Assembly (NCBI GenBank): GCA_937925815.1
Contig: CALAMQ010000030.1
Span: forward strand, 1-33,968
From: an uncultured Granulosicoccaceae bacterium
GTDB taxonomy: Bacteria > Pseudomonadota > Gammaproteobacteria > CALCKW01
Reading direction: 5' to 3'
DNA: 33,968 nt
The notes below the pieces were generated by a model, which saw nothing but the letters and a program-made list of their open reading frames with translations, was not told the DNA's origin and did not search any database. Shown here in pieces: positions 21,953-30,588 of this stretch (position 1 is its first letter; each line of letters begins with the position of its first letter). The translations under genes and the position numbers were made by a program.

Positions 21953-23824
21953 TCAATTGATGACTTTCTGCACGTCGTCGAATTTGCGAATCCAAGGTGA
22001 GTTTTGTTGCCAGACCTCAGGCAAGGTTGCAACGGCCGTGCGGGCGTCTGCGGCACTGGCGAAATCACCGTGTACCAAGGCGAACCAAGGCTGGCCATTG
22101 CGCAGCGTGCGGTAGATTGCGCTCATGCTGGTCATGCCGTTGCGGCGCGCGTACAGCCGCAGGGCGGCTTCGTCTGCGCCAGCGAGCAATTGCACGGTGA
22201 AACGGTTGGGGTCGCGTCGCGCAATCCACTTCTCACCGCTGATGACGCCACTGAGGACGTCGTTAATTGGCGGTTCAGGATTCGTGGTGGATTGGGTGGC
22301 GGCGTCTGCCACGGTTGCGGAGTCCGTGCTCGCCGCGGTTTGTTGATCTGTGTTGGATTCAGTCGCTGCCGGCTCGGTTGACGCGGCAGTGTTTGCGGCG
22401 TCTGCCGCAACTGTTTCGACTGGGCTTGAATCCACTGCGGCCGTTTCCACGGCGGCAGTATCCACTGTGGCAGTATCCACTGAGGCCGTCTCCACGGCGG
22501 CAGTATCCACTGCGGCATCTAACTGCAATTGGGTGTTTGTATCGGCGTCGGTGATGACTGTTGCGTCCACTGTCTCTGTGGTGTCTGCCGTAGTCGCTGT
22601 GTTGGCTTGGGCTGTCTCAACTACCGCTTCGGATGCTGGTGTAATCGGCTCGCTTGTGGCGGTGGGTTCTGCGACAGGTACCGGTTCTGGAACCGGTTCA
22701 ACGCGTGTCTCAGCGGTTCTGATTGTTGATTCAGATGCTGTGTTGGCGTCTGCGATGGGCTCTACTGGTGAGTCAGTAGGCAGCGACAGAGGTTTGATCA
22801 CGGTGTCGCTTTGAATTGCACTTGGCTCGGCATTCCAAGAGCCGATAGCCAGGCCAAGTGTCAGCATTGTCAGGCCAATGACGACCCAGCGCAGGTGTTG
22901 GCGGGTCGCGCGCCACCACTGGGCGGGCGCGAGTATGGCCTGAAAACGCTGGCGGTTGATACGCTGATTGAGCACGCGGGCGGCGTTGCGGTCGACGTAG
23001 CCAGGCAGGCCGTTGCTGTTCTGGCTGAGCACTTGGAGCTCGCGCTCGTCCAGCGGCAGGTCACCTTCGTGTCCGGCGGCTGCAAGGCGGGTGGCGATGT
23101 AGCTCGCGGTCTCGTTGGCGTCGAGTCGGGGCAGCGTGAACGCGTCCACGCGGCCGCTTTGTGTGTGTTCGCTGCGCACACCAGATAGCAGGTTTTCTGC
23201 GGTGTCGGTGCTGCTCAGCAAAACGCTGATCGGTTCGCTGGTGTGGCTGTTGAGTTTGTCGATCTCAGTCAGCAGTTGCTGCAACTCGGTGCTTGCCATG
23301 CGTTCGGCGTCTTCGACGACCAATATCACTGTCGCGCCGAGATCGGCGTGGGATGCAATGTGATCGACAAGCTGATCAGTGCATTCGGAGAGTGTCTGTG
23401 GGGTCGTGGCGCGGTAGGCGCTGAGCATGCTCCGAATGATTGATTCGGCGCTGATGGCAGGACCACCTCGACTCAAAAAGACGTGGCCGCCGTCGTAAAA
23501 GCGTTCAAGCAGCTGGGCGACCGTGCAGGTCTTGCCAGATTCCGGTGCGCCCTCGAGGACAACCAATGTCTCCGCTGCGCCGACGCAGGTTTCAAGCTCA
23601 TCGAGCAGGGCTTCGAGCTGATCGTTGTAGAAGTAGGGGACCGAGCCGCCGGGCGGGCGGAAGGGTTGATCGGTGAGGTTGAGCGCGTCGATGACGCTGT
23701 CGGTCAGGCGGCCGTCGGGCGCTTGAGTCGAGTCAGTGCCGAATTGGGAATAGCTTTGTAAGCGACTGAACAACGTGTGCAGTGGACCCGTCTCATTTCG
23801 CCGTGTGGCGCCAGTGCGTGCCAT
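21953..23824 (-). CDS. AAA ATPase with C-terminal SPOR domain (DamX-like)
   Basis: The 623 residues combine a cytoplasmic P-loop ATPase of the ExeA type, one membrane helix and a periplasmic SPOR domain. The Walker A motif is G-A-P-E-S-G-K-T at 92-99, Walker B is V-I-L-V-V-E-D-A-E, and the membrane helix reads W-V-V-I-G-L-T-M-L-T-L-G near residues 315-333. A long Thr/Ala/Val/Glu/Asp-rich linker contains short tandem repeats. The SPOR domain takes up the last ~80 residues (F-T-V-Q-L-L-A-G to the end); SPOR domains bind denuded septal peptidoglycan. The gene between aroB and gltB in Pseudomonas has the same architecture. ATG 23824 has AGGGG about six bases upstream. It follows aroB after 46 bases and is probably in the aroKB operon. 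A role in cell division is inferred from DamX. Confidence 0.86.
   Translation of the reverse strand: MARTGATRRNETGPLHTLFSRLQSYSQFGTDSTQAPDGRLTDSVIDALNLTDQPFRPPGGSVPYFYNDQLEALLDELETCVGAAETLVVLEGAPESGKTCTVAQLLERFYDGGHVFLSRGGPAISAESIIRSMLSAYRATTPQTLSECTDQLVDHIASHADLGATVILVVEDAERMASTELQQLLTEIDKLNSHTSEPISVLLSSTDTAENLLSGVRSEHTQSGRVDAFTLPRLDANETASYIATRLAAAGHEGDLPLDERELQVLSQNSNGLPGYVDRNAARVLNQRINRQRFQAILAPAQWWRATRQHLRWVVIGLTMLTLGLAIGSWNAEPSAIQSDTVIKPLSLPTDSPVEPIADANTASESTIRTAETRVEPVPEPVPVAEPTATSEPITPASEAVVETAQANTATTADTTETVDATVITDADTNTQLQLDAAVDTAAVETASVDTATVDTAAVETAAVDSSPVETVAADAANTAASTEPAATESNTDQQTAASTDSATVADAATQSTTNPEPPINDVLSGVISGEKWIARRDPNRFTVQLLAGADEAALRLYARRNGMTSMSAIYRTLRNGQPWFALVHGDFASAADARTAVATLPEVWQQNSPWIRKFDDVQKVIN
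22431..22520. repeat. Six-unit 15-bp tandem repeat in the DamX-like linker
   Basis: Six consecutive 15-base units begin at 22431, 22446, 22461, 22476, 22491 and 22506. All six start TCCAC and share most of the following GGC-rich bases; units 2 and 5 are identical. Being a multiple of three, each unit encodes five residues, giving an alternating V-[DE]-T-A-[AST] pattern in the periplasmic linker. Unit gain or loss would keep the reading frame. Confidence 0.88.
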
Positions 23825-23870
23825 CGCCCGCCCCTTGATCGGTGCATGTCAAAACATTGTCTCGCACATC

Positions 23871-24956
23871 TTATGTTTTATCAATAAGTTGCACCATATT
23901 CCTCTGAGAGTAGTCAGATGTTGTAACAGATTTGCCTGGTCCCACCGGCAACACCAGTCGAATCTCGCCTGACCTGGCCTTTTTGTCCCGTGCCATGAGC
24001 GCGATAAACGTGTCCGAGTCGAGGTTGTGCGGTGGCTCTGTGGGTAAGCCGGTGCGGGTGAAAAGGTCTTCAGTGCGCCGCCGCAATGCGCTGTCGATCA
24101 AGCCCTCAGTCTCGGCCAACCGGGCTGCGAGGCACATGCCGGCAGAGATCGCCTCACCGTGAAGCCAGCTGCTGTAACCGGTGTGGGTTTCGATCGCGTG
24201 CCCGAAGGTGTGACCGAGGTTCAACAATGCGCGTTGGCCGGCTTCGCGCTCGTCGGCGGCGACCACGTCCGCCTTGATACGACAGCTGGTTGCCACGGCC
24301 TTGGCCAGGGCCGATTGATCACGCCTGAGCAGGGCATCGAGATTCGTGTCGATCCAATCGAGGAACTCGGCGTCTAACGCCAGCCCGTATTTGATTACCT
24401 CTGCCATGCCGGCGCGAAACTCGCGGTCCGACAGCGAGTTGAGCGTGTCGAGGTCAACCAGCACGCTCTCTGGTTGATGAAACGCGCCAATCATGTTTTT
24501 TCCGCGCTCGTGATTAACGCCAGTCTTGCCGCCGACCGAGGAGTCAACTTGCGCAAGCAATGTCGTTGGCACTTGCACGAACTTAACGCCGCGTTGGTAG
24601 CTCGCGGCGGCAAAGCCCGTGATGTCACCGACCACGCCGCCACCGAGTGCAACCAAGCAGCAGGTGCGGTCAAACGCGCGTTCGATCAGTTGATCGACAA
24701 TGGTGTCGATCGCGCCGAGCGTTTTGTGTTGTTCGCCCTCCGGTAACAATGTGAGCAAGGTGTCCCGCTCTGATAGGGCGTTGAGCAAGGGCTCGGCATA
24801 CAGGGCGGCGACCTGTTCGTTGCTCACGATGCACACTTGTTGGCTGGTGATCGCGGACAGAATCAGATCAGTGTGTGACAACAGGCCACAGCCTATGTGG
24901 ATTGGGTAGCTGCGTTCATCGAGATCGACGGTCACTGCGGGTTCGTTAGGGGTCAC
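23871..24956 (-). CDS. aroB: 3-Dehydroquinate synthase
   Basis: AroB converts DAHP to 3-dehydroquinate, the second step of the shikimate pathway, using NAD and a divalent metal. The 361 residues are of normal length. Motifs include L-P-E-G-E-Q-H-K-T, A-L-G-G-G-V-V-G-D-I-T-G-F-A-A-A and V-P-T-T-L-L-A-Q-V-D-S-S-V-G-G-K-T-G-V-N. The metal-binding N-L-G-H-T-F-G-H-A-I-E and a second H-G-E-A follow. The start is a GTG that overlaps the aroK stop (GTGA), so aroK and aroB are coupled. The last residues lie 46 bases before the DamX-like gene. Confidence 0.97.
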   Translation of the reverse strand: MTPNEPAVTVDLDERSYPIHIGCGLLSHTDLILSAITSQQVCIVSNEQVAALYAEPLLNALSERDTLLTLLPEGEQHKTLGAIDTIVDQLIERAFDRTCCLVALGGGVVGDITGFAAASYQRGVKFVQVPTTLLAQVDSSVGGKTGVNHERGKNMIGAFHQPESVLVDLDTLNSLSDREFRAGMAEVIKYGLALDAEFLDWIDTNLDALLRRDQSALAKAVATSCRIKADVVAADEREAGQRALLNLGHTFGHAIETHTGYSSWLHGEAISAGMCLAARLAETEGLIDSALRRRTEDLFTRTGLPTEPPHNLDSDTFIALMARDKKARSGEIRLVLPVGPGKSVTTSDYSQRNMVQLIDKT

Positions 24957-25468
24957 GGTTGGGTTCTCTGCACGATCAGCTTCGCAACGGCACGGGCGAC
25001 ATGTTGCGGCGGTTTGTCGGAGGTATCTATAACGTGGTCGGCGACGACGCTGTAGAGCGGTTCGCGCTCGGCGCGCAGCTTCTCCAAAATTTTGCGGGGA
25101 TCGGTGCCCTGCAACAGCGGCCGGTTGCGGTCACCTGAGGTGCGTTTAAGCTGCTGGTCAAGGGTCACCCGCAGGTAGATCACGAGGCCGCGTTCAACCA
25201 GCATTTTGCGGTTTTGTTCGCTCAGTATCACGCCACCGCCCGTTGCAATGACGGTGTTGTGCTGTTGCGATAGCTCGTCGAGCAGTTGCGTTTCGCGCTG
25301 GCGGAAGCCAGCCTCGCCCTCGTATTCGAAGATGGTCGGCACATCCACGCCACAGCGGTCGGTGAGCTCGATATCGCAGTCAAAAAAATCTCGCTTGAGG
25401 CGTTTAGCGAGGTGGCGACCTATGGTGGATTTGCCGGCTCCCATCGGTCCGACGAGGAAAATGTTCAT
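24953..25468 (-). CDS. aroK: Shikimate kinase
   Basis: AroK phosphorylates shikimate with ATP. I start at ATG 25468, giving 171 residues that open with M-N-I-F-L-V-G-P-M-G-A-G-K-S-T, the Walker A loop at residues 7-15, as in the family. The frame is open upstream to 25546, but that extension runs into the pilQ terminator and is not AroK-like. Other motifs are F-x-D-C-D-I-E (substrate Asp), E-x-G-F-R-x-R-E and A-T-G-G-G-V-I-L. The D-R-N-R-P-L-L lid follows. The gene lies directly after the terminator of the pil operon, so it probably has its own promoter in the 78 bases between; I could not define it. Confidence 0.96.
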   Translation of the reverse strand: MNIFLVGPMGAGKSTIGRHLAKRLKRDFFDCDIELTDRCGVDVPTIFEYEGEAGFRQRETQLLDELSQQHNTVIATGGGVILSEQNRKMLVERGLVIYLRVTLDQQLKRTSGDRNRPLLQGTDPRKILEKLRAEREPLYSVVADHVIDTSDKPPQHVARAVAKLIVQRTQP

Positions 25469-25546
25469 GTGGCGCGCGAGGCCCCAGCGTTTTGGTGGCA
25501 ATAGTGTAACGTGGCGCGTCGGGTCTTGGCGTGTGGCATTGGGCAT

Positions 25547-25575
25547 AAAAAAAGGGGCAGCGTGTGCTGCCCCTT
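25547..25575 (-). terminator. Rho-independent terminator of the pilMNOPQ operon
   Basis: On the minus strand AAGGGGCAGC (25575-25566) pairs perfectly with GCTGCCCCTT (25561-25552) around the loop ACAC. The run of seven T residues at 25553-25547 follows directly. It begins 21 bases after the pilQ stop. This is the clearest intrinsic terminator in the window. Confidence 0.94.
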
Positions 25576-25596
25576 GGTCCGCCAGCGCTCAGTGGA

Positions 25597-27756
25597 TTAG
25601 AGCGTGGTGTCACCGCTGATGATTTTCGGTGTGACGAAGATCAACAGTTCGTTCTTCTCGTCAGTTGACGAGTCGTAGCGGAACAGGCGGCCGACCACTG
25701 GCAAGCTGCCGAGCAGCGGTACGCGCCGCTGGCTGCTGCTTGTGATCTGCTCGTAGATGCCACCCAACACGACGGTTTCGCCGTTCTCAACCAACACCTG
25801 CGTGTTGACCTCTCGCGTGTCGATACTCGGCACGCTCGACGCGCCTGTGCCAAAGAATTGGCCGACGCTGTCTTTGGTCACGGTCAAATCCATGATGATG
25901 CGGTCATCAGGCGTGATTTGAGGTGTGACCCGCATGCCCAGTGTGGCTTCCTTGAACGCTATCGATGCCGCACCGGAAGATGACGCTTCGAGATAAGGCA
26001 CTTCAACACCTTGTTGGATATGCGCTTCTTTTTGGTTGGCTGTGATCACGCGGGGTGATGACACGATCTCTCCACGGCCCTCGGCTTCCATCGCCGAGAG
26101 TTCGAGTTCGAGAAAACCGCCGAAGGGCAGTTTGCCGATTTCAAAGCCGATTGAACCGGTTGGGTTGGTCGCGGGCAGATTGACGTTCCAGCGGCCAGGG
26201 GCTTCAATCGGGTCGTCTTCACCGGCGATGGTCGCGTTGAACACATCCTCAGTTGCTGCGAGGCTGCCAGACGTGATGCCGAAGTAACCGTCCGCGGTGT
26301 TCTGCGGAAAGGTTGTCAGGCCGAGACGGGCGCCGATCTCTTTGTTGAAGTCGTCAGATGCGACTACCACGCGAGATTCGATCAACACCTGCCGCACGGG
26401 GATGTCGAGTTGGGTGACCAGGTTGCGAATTTCCGTCAAGTGCTCGGCAGTGTCGTTGACGAGCAGCGTATTGGTGCGCTCATCGATCGAGACCGTGCCA
26501 CGGTCGCTCAGAATTGTTGCGTCTTCGCTTTGCAACATTTCAGATACTTCAAGCGCTTTGGCGTAGTTGATCTGGATGATTTCTGTGCGCAGCGCAGCCA
26601 GTTCGTGTTTTTTGCTAGCCGCTTCGAGCTCGAGTTGCTCGCGCGCAGCAATTTCAGCAGCCGGTGCAACCATCACAACGTTGCCGTTTGCACGCATGTC
26701 CAAGCCCTTGGACTTAAGAATGATGTCCAGTGCTTGATCCCATGGCACGTTCTTCAAGCGCAGCGTGACGTTGCCTTCAACTGAGTCGCTGACAACGACG
26801 TTGCGGTCAGTGAAGTCTGCGAGCAACTGCAGTACAGAGCGAACTTCGATGTCTTGGAAGTTCAGAGACAGGCGTTCACCCTCGAAAGCCTTAGGCTTGT
26901 TTGGGTCTTCTTCTTTCTCGAGGTCAATCGGGCGCAGTTCAAGTGTGAAGATGCGGTCTGATTGATAGGCGAGTTGCTCGTAGACAGCGTTTTCGTGCGG
27001 GATGATCTCCACGCGCACGTTGCCGCCACGGCGGTAGGTGTCGACGAATTGCACCGGGGTTGCAAAATCAACGACGTCCATGCGCTTGAGCTCATCATCT
27101 GAGATCGCGACGTCTTTGAGATCAATGATGACCTTGTTGCCTTGTTGCTTGATATCAACAGGGGTGTTGGGGTCAGTCAAATTGAATGTGAGGCGACCTT
27201 CACCCTCGGCTCCGCGTCGGAAATCGAGGTTTTCGAGTTCGCGGCCGCCCTGGCTTGCGCCGAGCTGTTGGCGAAGGCTCGCTGTGGCACCAGCAGGCTG
27301 CGCGGTCGCTGCGGCCTGTGAGATCACAAGTGAAACGGTATTGCCGTTGACTGCGGTGGTGTAGGGCGCAAGCTGCGTCATACTCACAACCAAACGAGTA
27401 CGGCCCTGGAATTCCAGCGCCTTGATGGTGCGGACTTGGCCAGAGTCGATCGCCATGATGCGTTCAGCGAGGTCGTTCTCTGTGTCTTGGAAATCCAGTG
27501 CGATACGCGCCGGGTTTTCCACAGTAAAACCACGAGGTGATTCCGCTGGACCGTCAAAGGTCAACAAGACTTCAGTGCGGTTGCCTGAAAGCTGGTTGAC
27601 CGACAGATCCTTCAATGCGTTCGGTGCCGCAAGCAGCTCCGCTGAGAAAACAGCTGAACCGGCGAGCACAATGGCTGCTGCGATGGAATTGACACGAATG
27701 CCGAGAATGTCGCTATCGCGCGTTTCGTTGGATTTTAAATTTTTCATGTATGACAT
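25597..27756 (-). CDS. pilQ: Type IV pilus secretin PilQ
   Basis: PilQ forms the outer-membrane channel through which the pilus passes. I start at ATG 27756, which shares one base with the pilP stop and has AGGTG seven bases upstream (719 residues); an ATG three codons later is also possible. A signal peptide ends near A-E-L-L-A-A. Two AMIN-type domains that bind peptidoglycan lie at about 45-145 and 170-275. A secretin/STN short domain follows (L-N-F-Q-D-I-E-V-R-S-V-L-Q-L-L-A-D-F), then an N1-type KH domain. The secretin barrel ends near V-P-L-L-G-S-L-P-V-V-G-R-L-F, the family signature. It is the last gene of the operon, before the intrinsic terminator. Confidence 0.97.
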   Translation of the reverse strand: MSYMKNLKSNETRDSDILGIRVNSIAAAIVLAGSAVFSAELLAAPNALKDLSVNQLSGNRTEVLLTFDGPAESPRGFTVENPARIALDFQDTENDLAERIMAIDSGQVRTIKALEFQGRTRLVVSMTQLAPYTTAVNGNTVSLVISQAAATAQPAGATASLRQQLGASQGGRELENLDFRRGAEGEGRLTFNLTDPNTPVDIKQQGNKVIIDLKDVAISDDELKRMDVVDFATPVQFVDTYRRGGNVRVEIIPHENAVYEQLAYQSDRIFTLELRPIDLEKEEDPNKPKAFEGERLSLNFQDIEVRSVLQLLADFTDRNVVVSDSVEGNVTLRLKNVPWDQALDIILKSKGLDMRANGNVVMVAPAAEIAAREQLELEAASKKHELAALRTEIIQINYAKALEVSEMLQSEDATILSDRGTVSIDERTNTLLVNDTAEHLTEIRNLVTQLDIPVRQVLIESRVVVASDDFNKEIGARLGLTTFPQNTADGYFGITSGSLAATEDVFNATIAGEDDPIEAPGRWNVNLPATNPTGSIGFEIGKLPFGGFLELELSAMEAEGRGEIVSSPRVITANQKEAHIQQGVEVPYLEASSSGAASIAFKEATLGMRVTPQITPDDRIIMDLTVTKDSVGQFFGTGASSVPSIDTREVNTQVLVENGETVVLGGIYEQITSSSQRRVPLLGSLPVVGRLFRYDSSTDEKNELLIFVTPKIISGDTTL

Positions 27757-28310
27757 CACTCGTCACCTAGTGTCAGTTTCGCTTGGCGGGTGATCCAGTT
27801 GCCCGCGCCATCTCGTACAGTTTCTTCGATTTCAATGTGCGCTTCTGCTATCGCAAGAATCCGACCGAAATTCTTGCCCGCGTAATTTCCAGGCTTGACC
27901 CTGTGGATGACACCCTCGGCGTCGCGCACCAATCCCCAGCGGTTTTCTGATTGTGTCAGTTCGCCAACCATGGCGAGTGCATCCAGGGAGTAATTCTCAA
28001 GCGCTTCACGCGTTCGACTGAAGTCGGGCGAGTTGGCGCCACCTTGATCGACCCCAGATAACGTGTCGTAGCGTTCGGGTCTGAGGAACGGGTCGCGAAG
28101 GCCCGCTGGCTCGTAGATAAAGCCCAAGCTGAGTTCGAATTCTGGCAGCGGCTCAACGTAGCCAGCGTGTGCCTGCCTGCGCTCTTTCACATAGAGCTCC
28201 AGATCGCTCATGCTGCGGTTGCCGCAACCCGCAAGCAGCGAGACGGCGACCAAAGCCAAACAGGTTTTGATGTTCTTGTCGAACGTGTTTGTGGCGACGT
28301 GCCGTGTCAT
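27756..28310 (-). CDS. pilP: Type IV pilus assembly lipoprotein PilP
   Basis: PilP is an inner-membrane lipoprotein that joins the PilNO pair to PilQ in the periplasm. The 184 residues begin with a lipoprotein signal, with lipobox L-L-A-G-C at about residues 25-29. A flexible stretch follows, then the HR domain in the second half, containing V-K-P-G-N-Y-A-G-K-N-F-G-R-I. The G-L-R-D-P-F motif before the domain is typical. The ATG overlaps the pilO stop (ATGA) and has GGAGG seven bases upstream; its stop overlaps the pilQ start. Confidence 0.95.
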   Translation of the reverse strand: MTRHVATNTFDKNIKTCLALVAVSLLAGCGNRSMSDLELYVKERRQAHAGYVEPLPEFELSLGFIYEPAGLRDPFLRPERYDTLSGVDQGGANSPDFSRTREALENYSLDALAMVGELTQSENRWGLVRDAEGVIHRVKPGNYAGKNFGRILAIAEAHIEIEETVRDGAGNWITRQAKLTLGDE

Positions 28311-28918
28311 GATTCGTCCTCCGCAAGGTAGCGATAGGTTGTCGCAGTCAAGTCCATTGTCAGTACGCCGGTGCCCTCGATATCGCCCTGAATATCGATG
28401 TTGCTCAGGGTGACGATGCGGGGCAGGGTCGAGAGACCGCTGACAAAATTGCCAAATTCGTGATAGGTGCCGGCAACGCGTAGCTGGATTGGGTACTCAG
28501 CGTAGAATTCTTGTTGCACTTCGCCCTGTGGCCTGAAGTACTCAACGTTGAGGCCTGCCGCCACACTGGTCTGTGATAAATCGACAAGCAGACTTTCGAT
28601 GTCGATGTTGTCAGGAAGCTGGCGGAGCATGACGGCGAAGTCATGGCGCATTTCTTCGAGTTGCATTTTGTAGGCGTCGAGGTTGGCAGCTTTCGCCGCC
28701 GCGTCGTCGTAGTCGCCGCGCAGAGTTGACTCTTGACGCACGAGGCCTTCGATACGCTCGTTGTTTGGCTTGACCATGAAATACCAGTAGCCGATAACCA
28801 AGACGATCGACGCCACCACAATGGCGATAATGCGCACGACCAGCGGAGCAGAAGGCAGCTCCTTGAGGTCTTCCGGGCTGAAATCGTTCAGCGATCCGAA
28901 TGTGTCAGAAATATTCAT
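28307..28918 (-). CDS. pilO: Type IV pilus inner membrane component PilO
   Basis: PilO pairs with PilN to form the periplasmic alignment ring under PilQ. The 203 residues have a short cytoplasmic N-terminus, one membrane helix (about 27-48, I-I-A-I-V-V-A-S-I-V-L-V-I-G-Y-W) and a coiled coil. A ferredoxin-like periplasmic domain (about 115-200) completes it. The Y-P-I-Q-L-R-V-x-G-x-Y-H-E segment is typical of PilO. The ATG has GGAGGG about six bases upstream and comes three bases after the pilN stop. Confidence 0.95.
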   Translation of the reverse strand: MNISDTFGSLNDFSPEDLKELPSAPLVVRIIAIVVASIVLVIGYWYFMVKPNNERIEGLVRQESTLRGDYDDAAAKAANLDAYKMQLEEMRHDFAVMLRQLPDNIDIESLLVDLSQTSVAAGLNVEYFRPQGEVQQEFYAEYPIQLRVAGTYHEFGNFVSGLSTLPRIVTLSNIDIQGDIEGTGVLTMDLTATTYRYLAEDES

Positions 28919-28921
28919 GTC

Positions 28922-29530
28922 TTAACCCTCCAGACCCAAGAGGTCTTGGTATTCCGCGGATGCCGTGGGGTCAAAGGTGTCTTTTTCTTTGTCCGGGCTC
29001 GTCTGCTTCAGGTTCAGCTCAAACTTACGCAGGTCGTCTAGTGACTGCGCGGTTTCAATCACCTGGACAGCTGGCTGCGAGAGCCAGTTAGATGAATCGA
29101 GCTTGCGCATGAATTCCGAAACGCCACCGTTCGATTCCGCCTGTCCGGTTATGTGGAGCTTCTGACCGTTCTGGCGAATGCTCTGGAGATACATACCGTC
29201 TGGCAGGGACACCGCAAGTTCCTTAAAGGTGTGGACGATCTGCGGACGCTGAGTCTGCAAGTTCTGAATGATCTCCATGCGATCAAGCAGCTGACTCTTT
29301 GTCGTCTCCAGCTCGGAGATCTCGGTGAGTTCGCTCTGCAGCTTGGTGATCTCGTCATTCAAGTAGCTGTTGCGAGCCTTTTGATGATTCAGGTCGGCAG
29401 TGATTTGACTCTGGTAAAACGCGCAGAGCAGCACCGTTATGGCAATACCGCCAGCCATCTGCGCACCAAACATTTGAATCTGGCGCTTTTTGGCTTCTTC
29501 TCGCCACGGTAAGAGATTGATCTTTGCCAT
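28922..29530 (-). CDS. pilN: Type IV pilus inner membrane component PilN
   Basis: PilN carries the short cytoplasmic tail that binds PilM. The tail motif I-N-L-L-P-W-R-E-E is at residues 4-12. A membrane helix follows (about 22-40), then a coiled coil and a ferredoxin-like periplasmic domain with L-P-D-G-M-Y-L and L-H-I-T-G-Q-A. The 202 residues fit the family. Its ATG shares one base with the pilM stop (TAATG), so the two proteins are likely made together in equal amounts. Confidence 0.96.
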   Translation of the reverse strand: MAKINLLPWREEAKKRQIQMFGAQMAGGIAITVLLCAFYQSQITADLNHQKARNSYLNDEITKLQSELTEISELETTKSQLLDRMEIIQNLQTQRPQIVHTFKELAVSLPDGMYLQSIRQNGQKLHITGQAESNGGVSEFMRKLDSSNWLSQPAVQVIETAQSLDDLRKFELNLKQTSPDKEKDTFDPTASAEYQDLLGLEG

Positions 29531-30588
29531 TAGTCAATGCCTCGCAAAGCAAGACCGCATGCAATCATCATTGCAGGGCCATCCTGTATCAGTCGTTCGC
29601 GATCGATGCCGGCGCGGCATTCAATACGCTCGAATGGATTTACCAATGAAGATGGCGTGCCAATGTGATCGGTAATGTACGAATCGATCCCTTCAATGCT
29701 CGAGCTGCCGCCAGCGAGAAGGATCTCGTCGACTTCCACGTCTTGGCTACTTGAGTAGTAGAACTGCAAATAGCGGTTGATGTGCTGGGCAATACTCTGT
29801 TTGAAAGGTTCCAGAACTTCGGGCACGTAGTCTTCGGGTAGGCCGCCGACGCGCTTGGCGCGACCGGCATCCTGATATGACAAGCCGTAGCGACGCATAA
29901 TTTCTTCGGTCAGCAGCTTGCCGCCAAACGGTTGTTCGCGGGTGTAGATAAGTTGACGGTCTTGAATGACATTGAGGCTTGTCATGGTCGCGCCGACATC
30001 GATCACAGCGATAGTCTTCTCGGCGCGCGATTCGTCGCTGCCTATGATCAAGTCCATCGCGTGTTCAATGGTGTAGGGCTCAACGTCGACGATCGCGGCT
30101 TTTAAGCCCGCGAGTTTCAACACCAACTCACGGTCATCAATATTTTCGGTTTTGGTCGCCGCGAGCAGCACGTCGACCTGCTTGCCGTCGTCGGCCGCTG
30201 GGCCGAGCACTTGGAAGTCGATGTTGACTTCGTTCAGCGCGTAGGGGATGTGCTGGTCTGCCGCCAGCATGACCTGGGTCTCAAGTTCACCGTCGCGCAG
30301 CCCTGCGGGTGCGGAGATCACTTTGGTGATGACCGCTGACCCCGAGACGGCGACTGCCGCGCGGTTGGCCTTGGTGCCACTTTTCTTGACCACGCGACGT
30401 ACGGCTTCACCAACGGCTTCGGGATCTTGAATGGTTTTCTCGTTGACGGAGTTCACCGGCAGCGGTTCAACCGCGTATGACTCCACCTGCAGGCCGAGTT
30501 TGCCGCGGGATATCTCCAACAGCTTTACCGAAGTTGAGCTGATGTCGAGCCCAATGATCTGCGAGCGTTTCGAAAATAGTTCCAGCAC
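29530..30588 (-). CDS. pilM: Type IV pilus assembly protein PilM
   Basis: PilM is a cytoplasmic actin-like (FtsA-like) protein that binds ATP and the PilN tail and links the alignment complex to the pilus motors. The 352 residues start with the phosphate-1 region I-G-L-D-I-S-S-T-S-V-K-L-L-E. Further motifs are V-I-D-V-G-A-T-M-T-S-L-N (phosphate 2) and L-L-A-G-G-S-S-S-I-E-G (adenosine). The start is GTG at 30588, with GAGGGA a few bases upstream. It leads the pilMNOPQ operon and diverges from mrcA, as in Pseudomonas. Confidence 0.97.
   Translation of the reverse strand: MLELFSKRSQIIGLDISSTSVKLLEISRGKLGLQVESYAVEPLPVNSVNEKTIQDPEAVGEAVRRVVKKSGTKANRAAVAVSGSAVITKVISAPAGLRDGELETQVMLAADQHIPYALNEVNIDFQVLGPAADDGKQVDVLLAATKTENIDDRELVLKLAGLKAAIVDVEPYTIEHAMDLIIGSDESRAEKTIAVIDVGATMTSLNVIQDRQLIYTREQPFGGKLLTEEIMRRYGLSYQDAGRAKRVGGLPEDYVPEVLEPFKQSIAQHINRYLQFYYSSSQDVEVDEILLAGGSSSIEGIDSYITDHIGTPSSLVNPFERIECRAGIDRERLIQDGPAMMIACGLALRGID

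Noticed and set aside
22431-22520. The tandem repeat as a CRISPR array
   Set aside because: The units are 15 bases with no spacers and lie in frame within a coding sequence.
22350-22814. A plus-strand frame rich in Val/Ser/Thr/Ala repeats
   Set aside because: It is the antisense of the repetitive linker of the DamX-like gene; the repeats explain its low-complexity translation.
25468-25546. Upstream extension of the aroK frame
   Set aside because: It would begin within the pilQ terminator and adds 26 residues not found in shikimate kinases.
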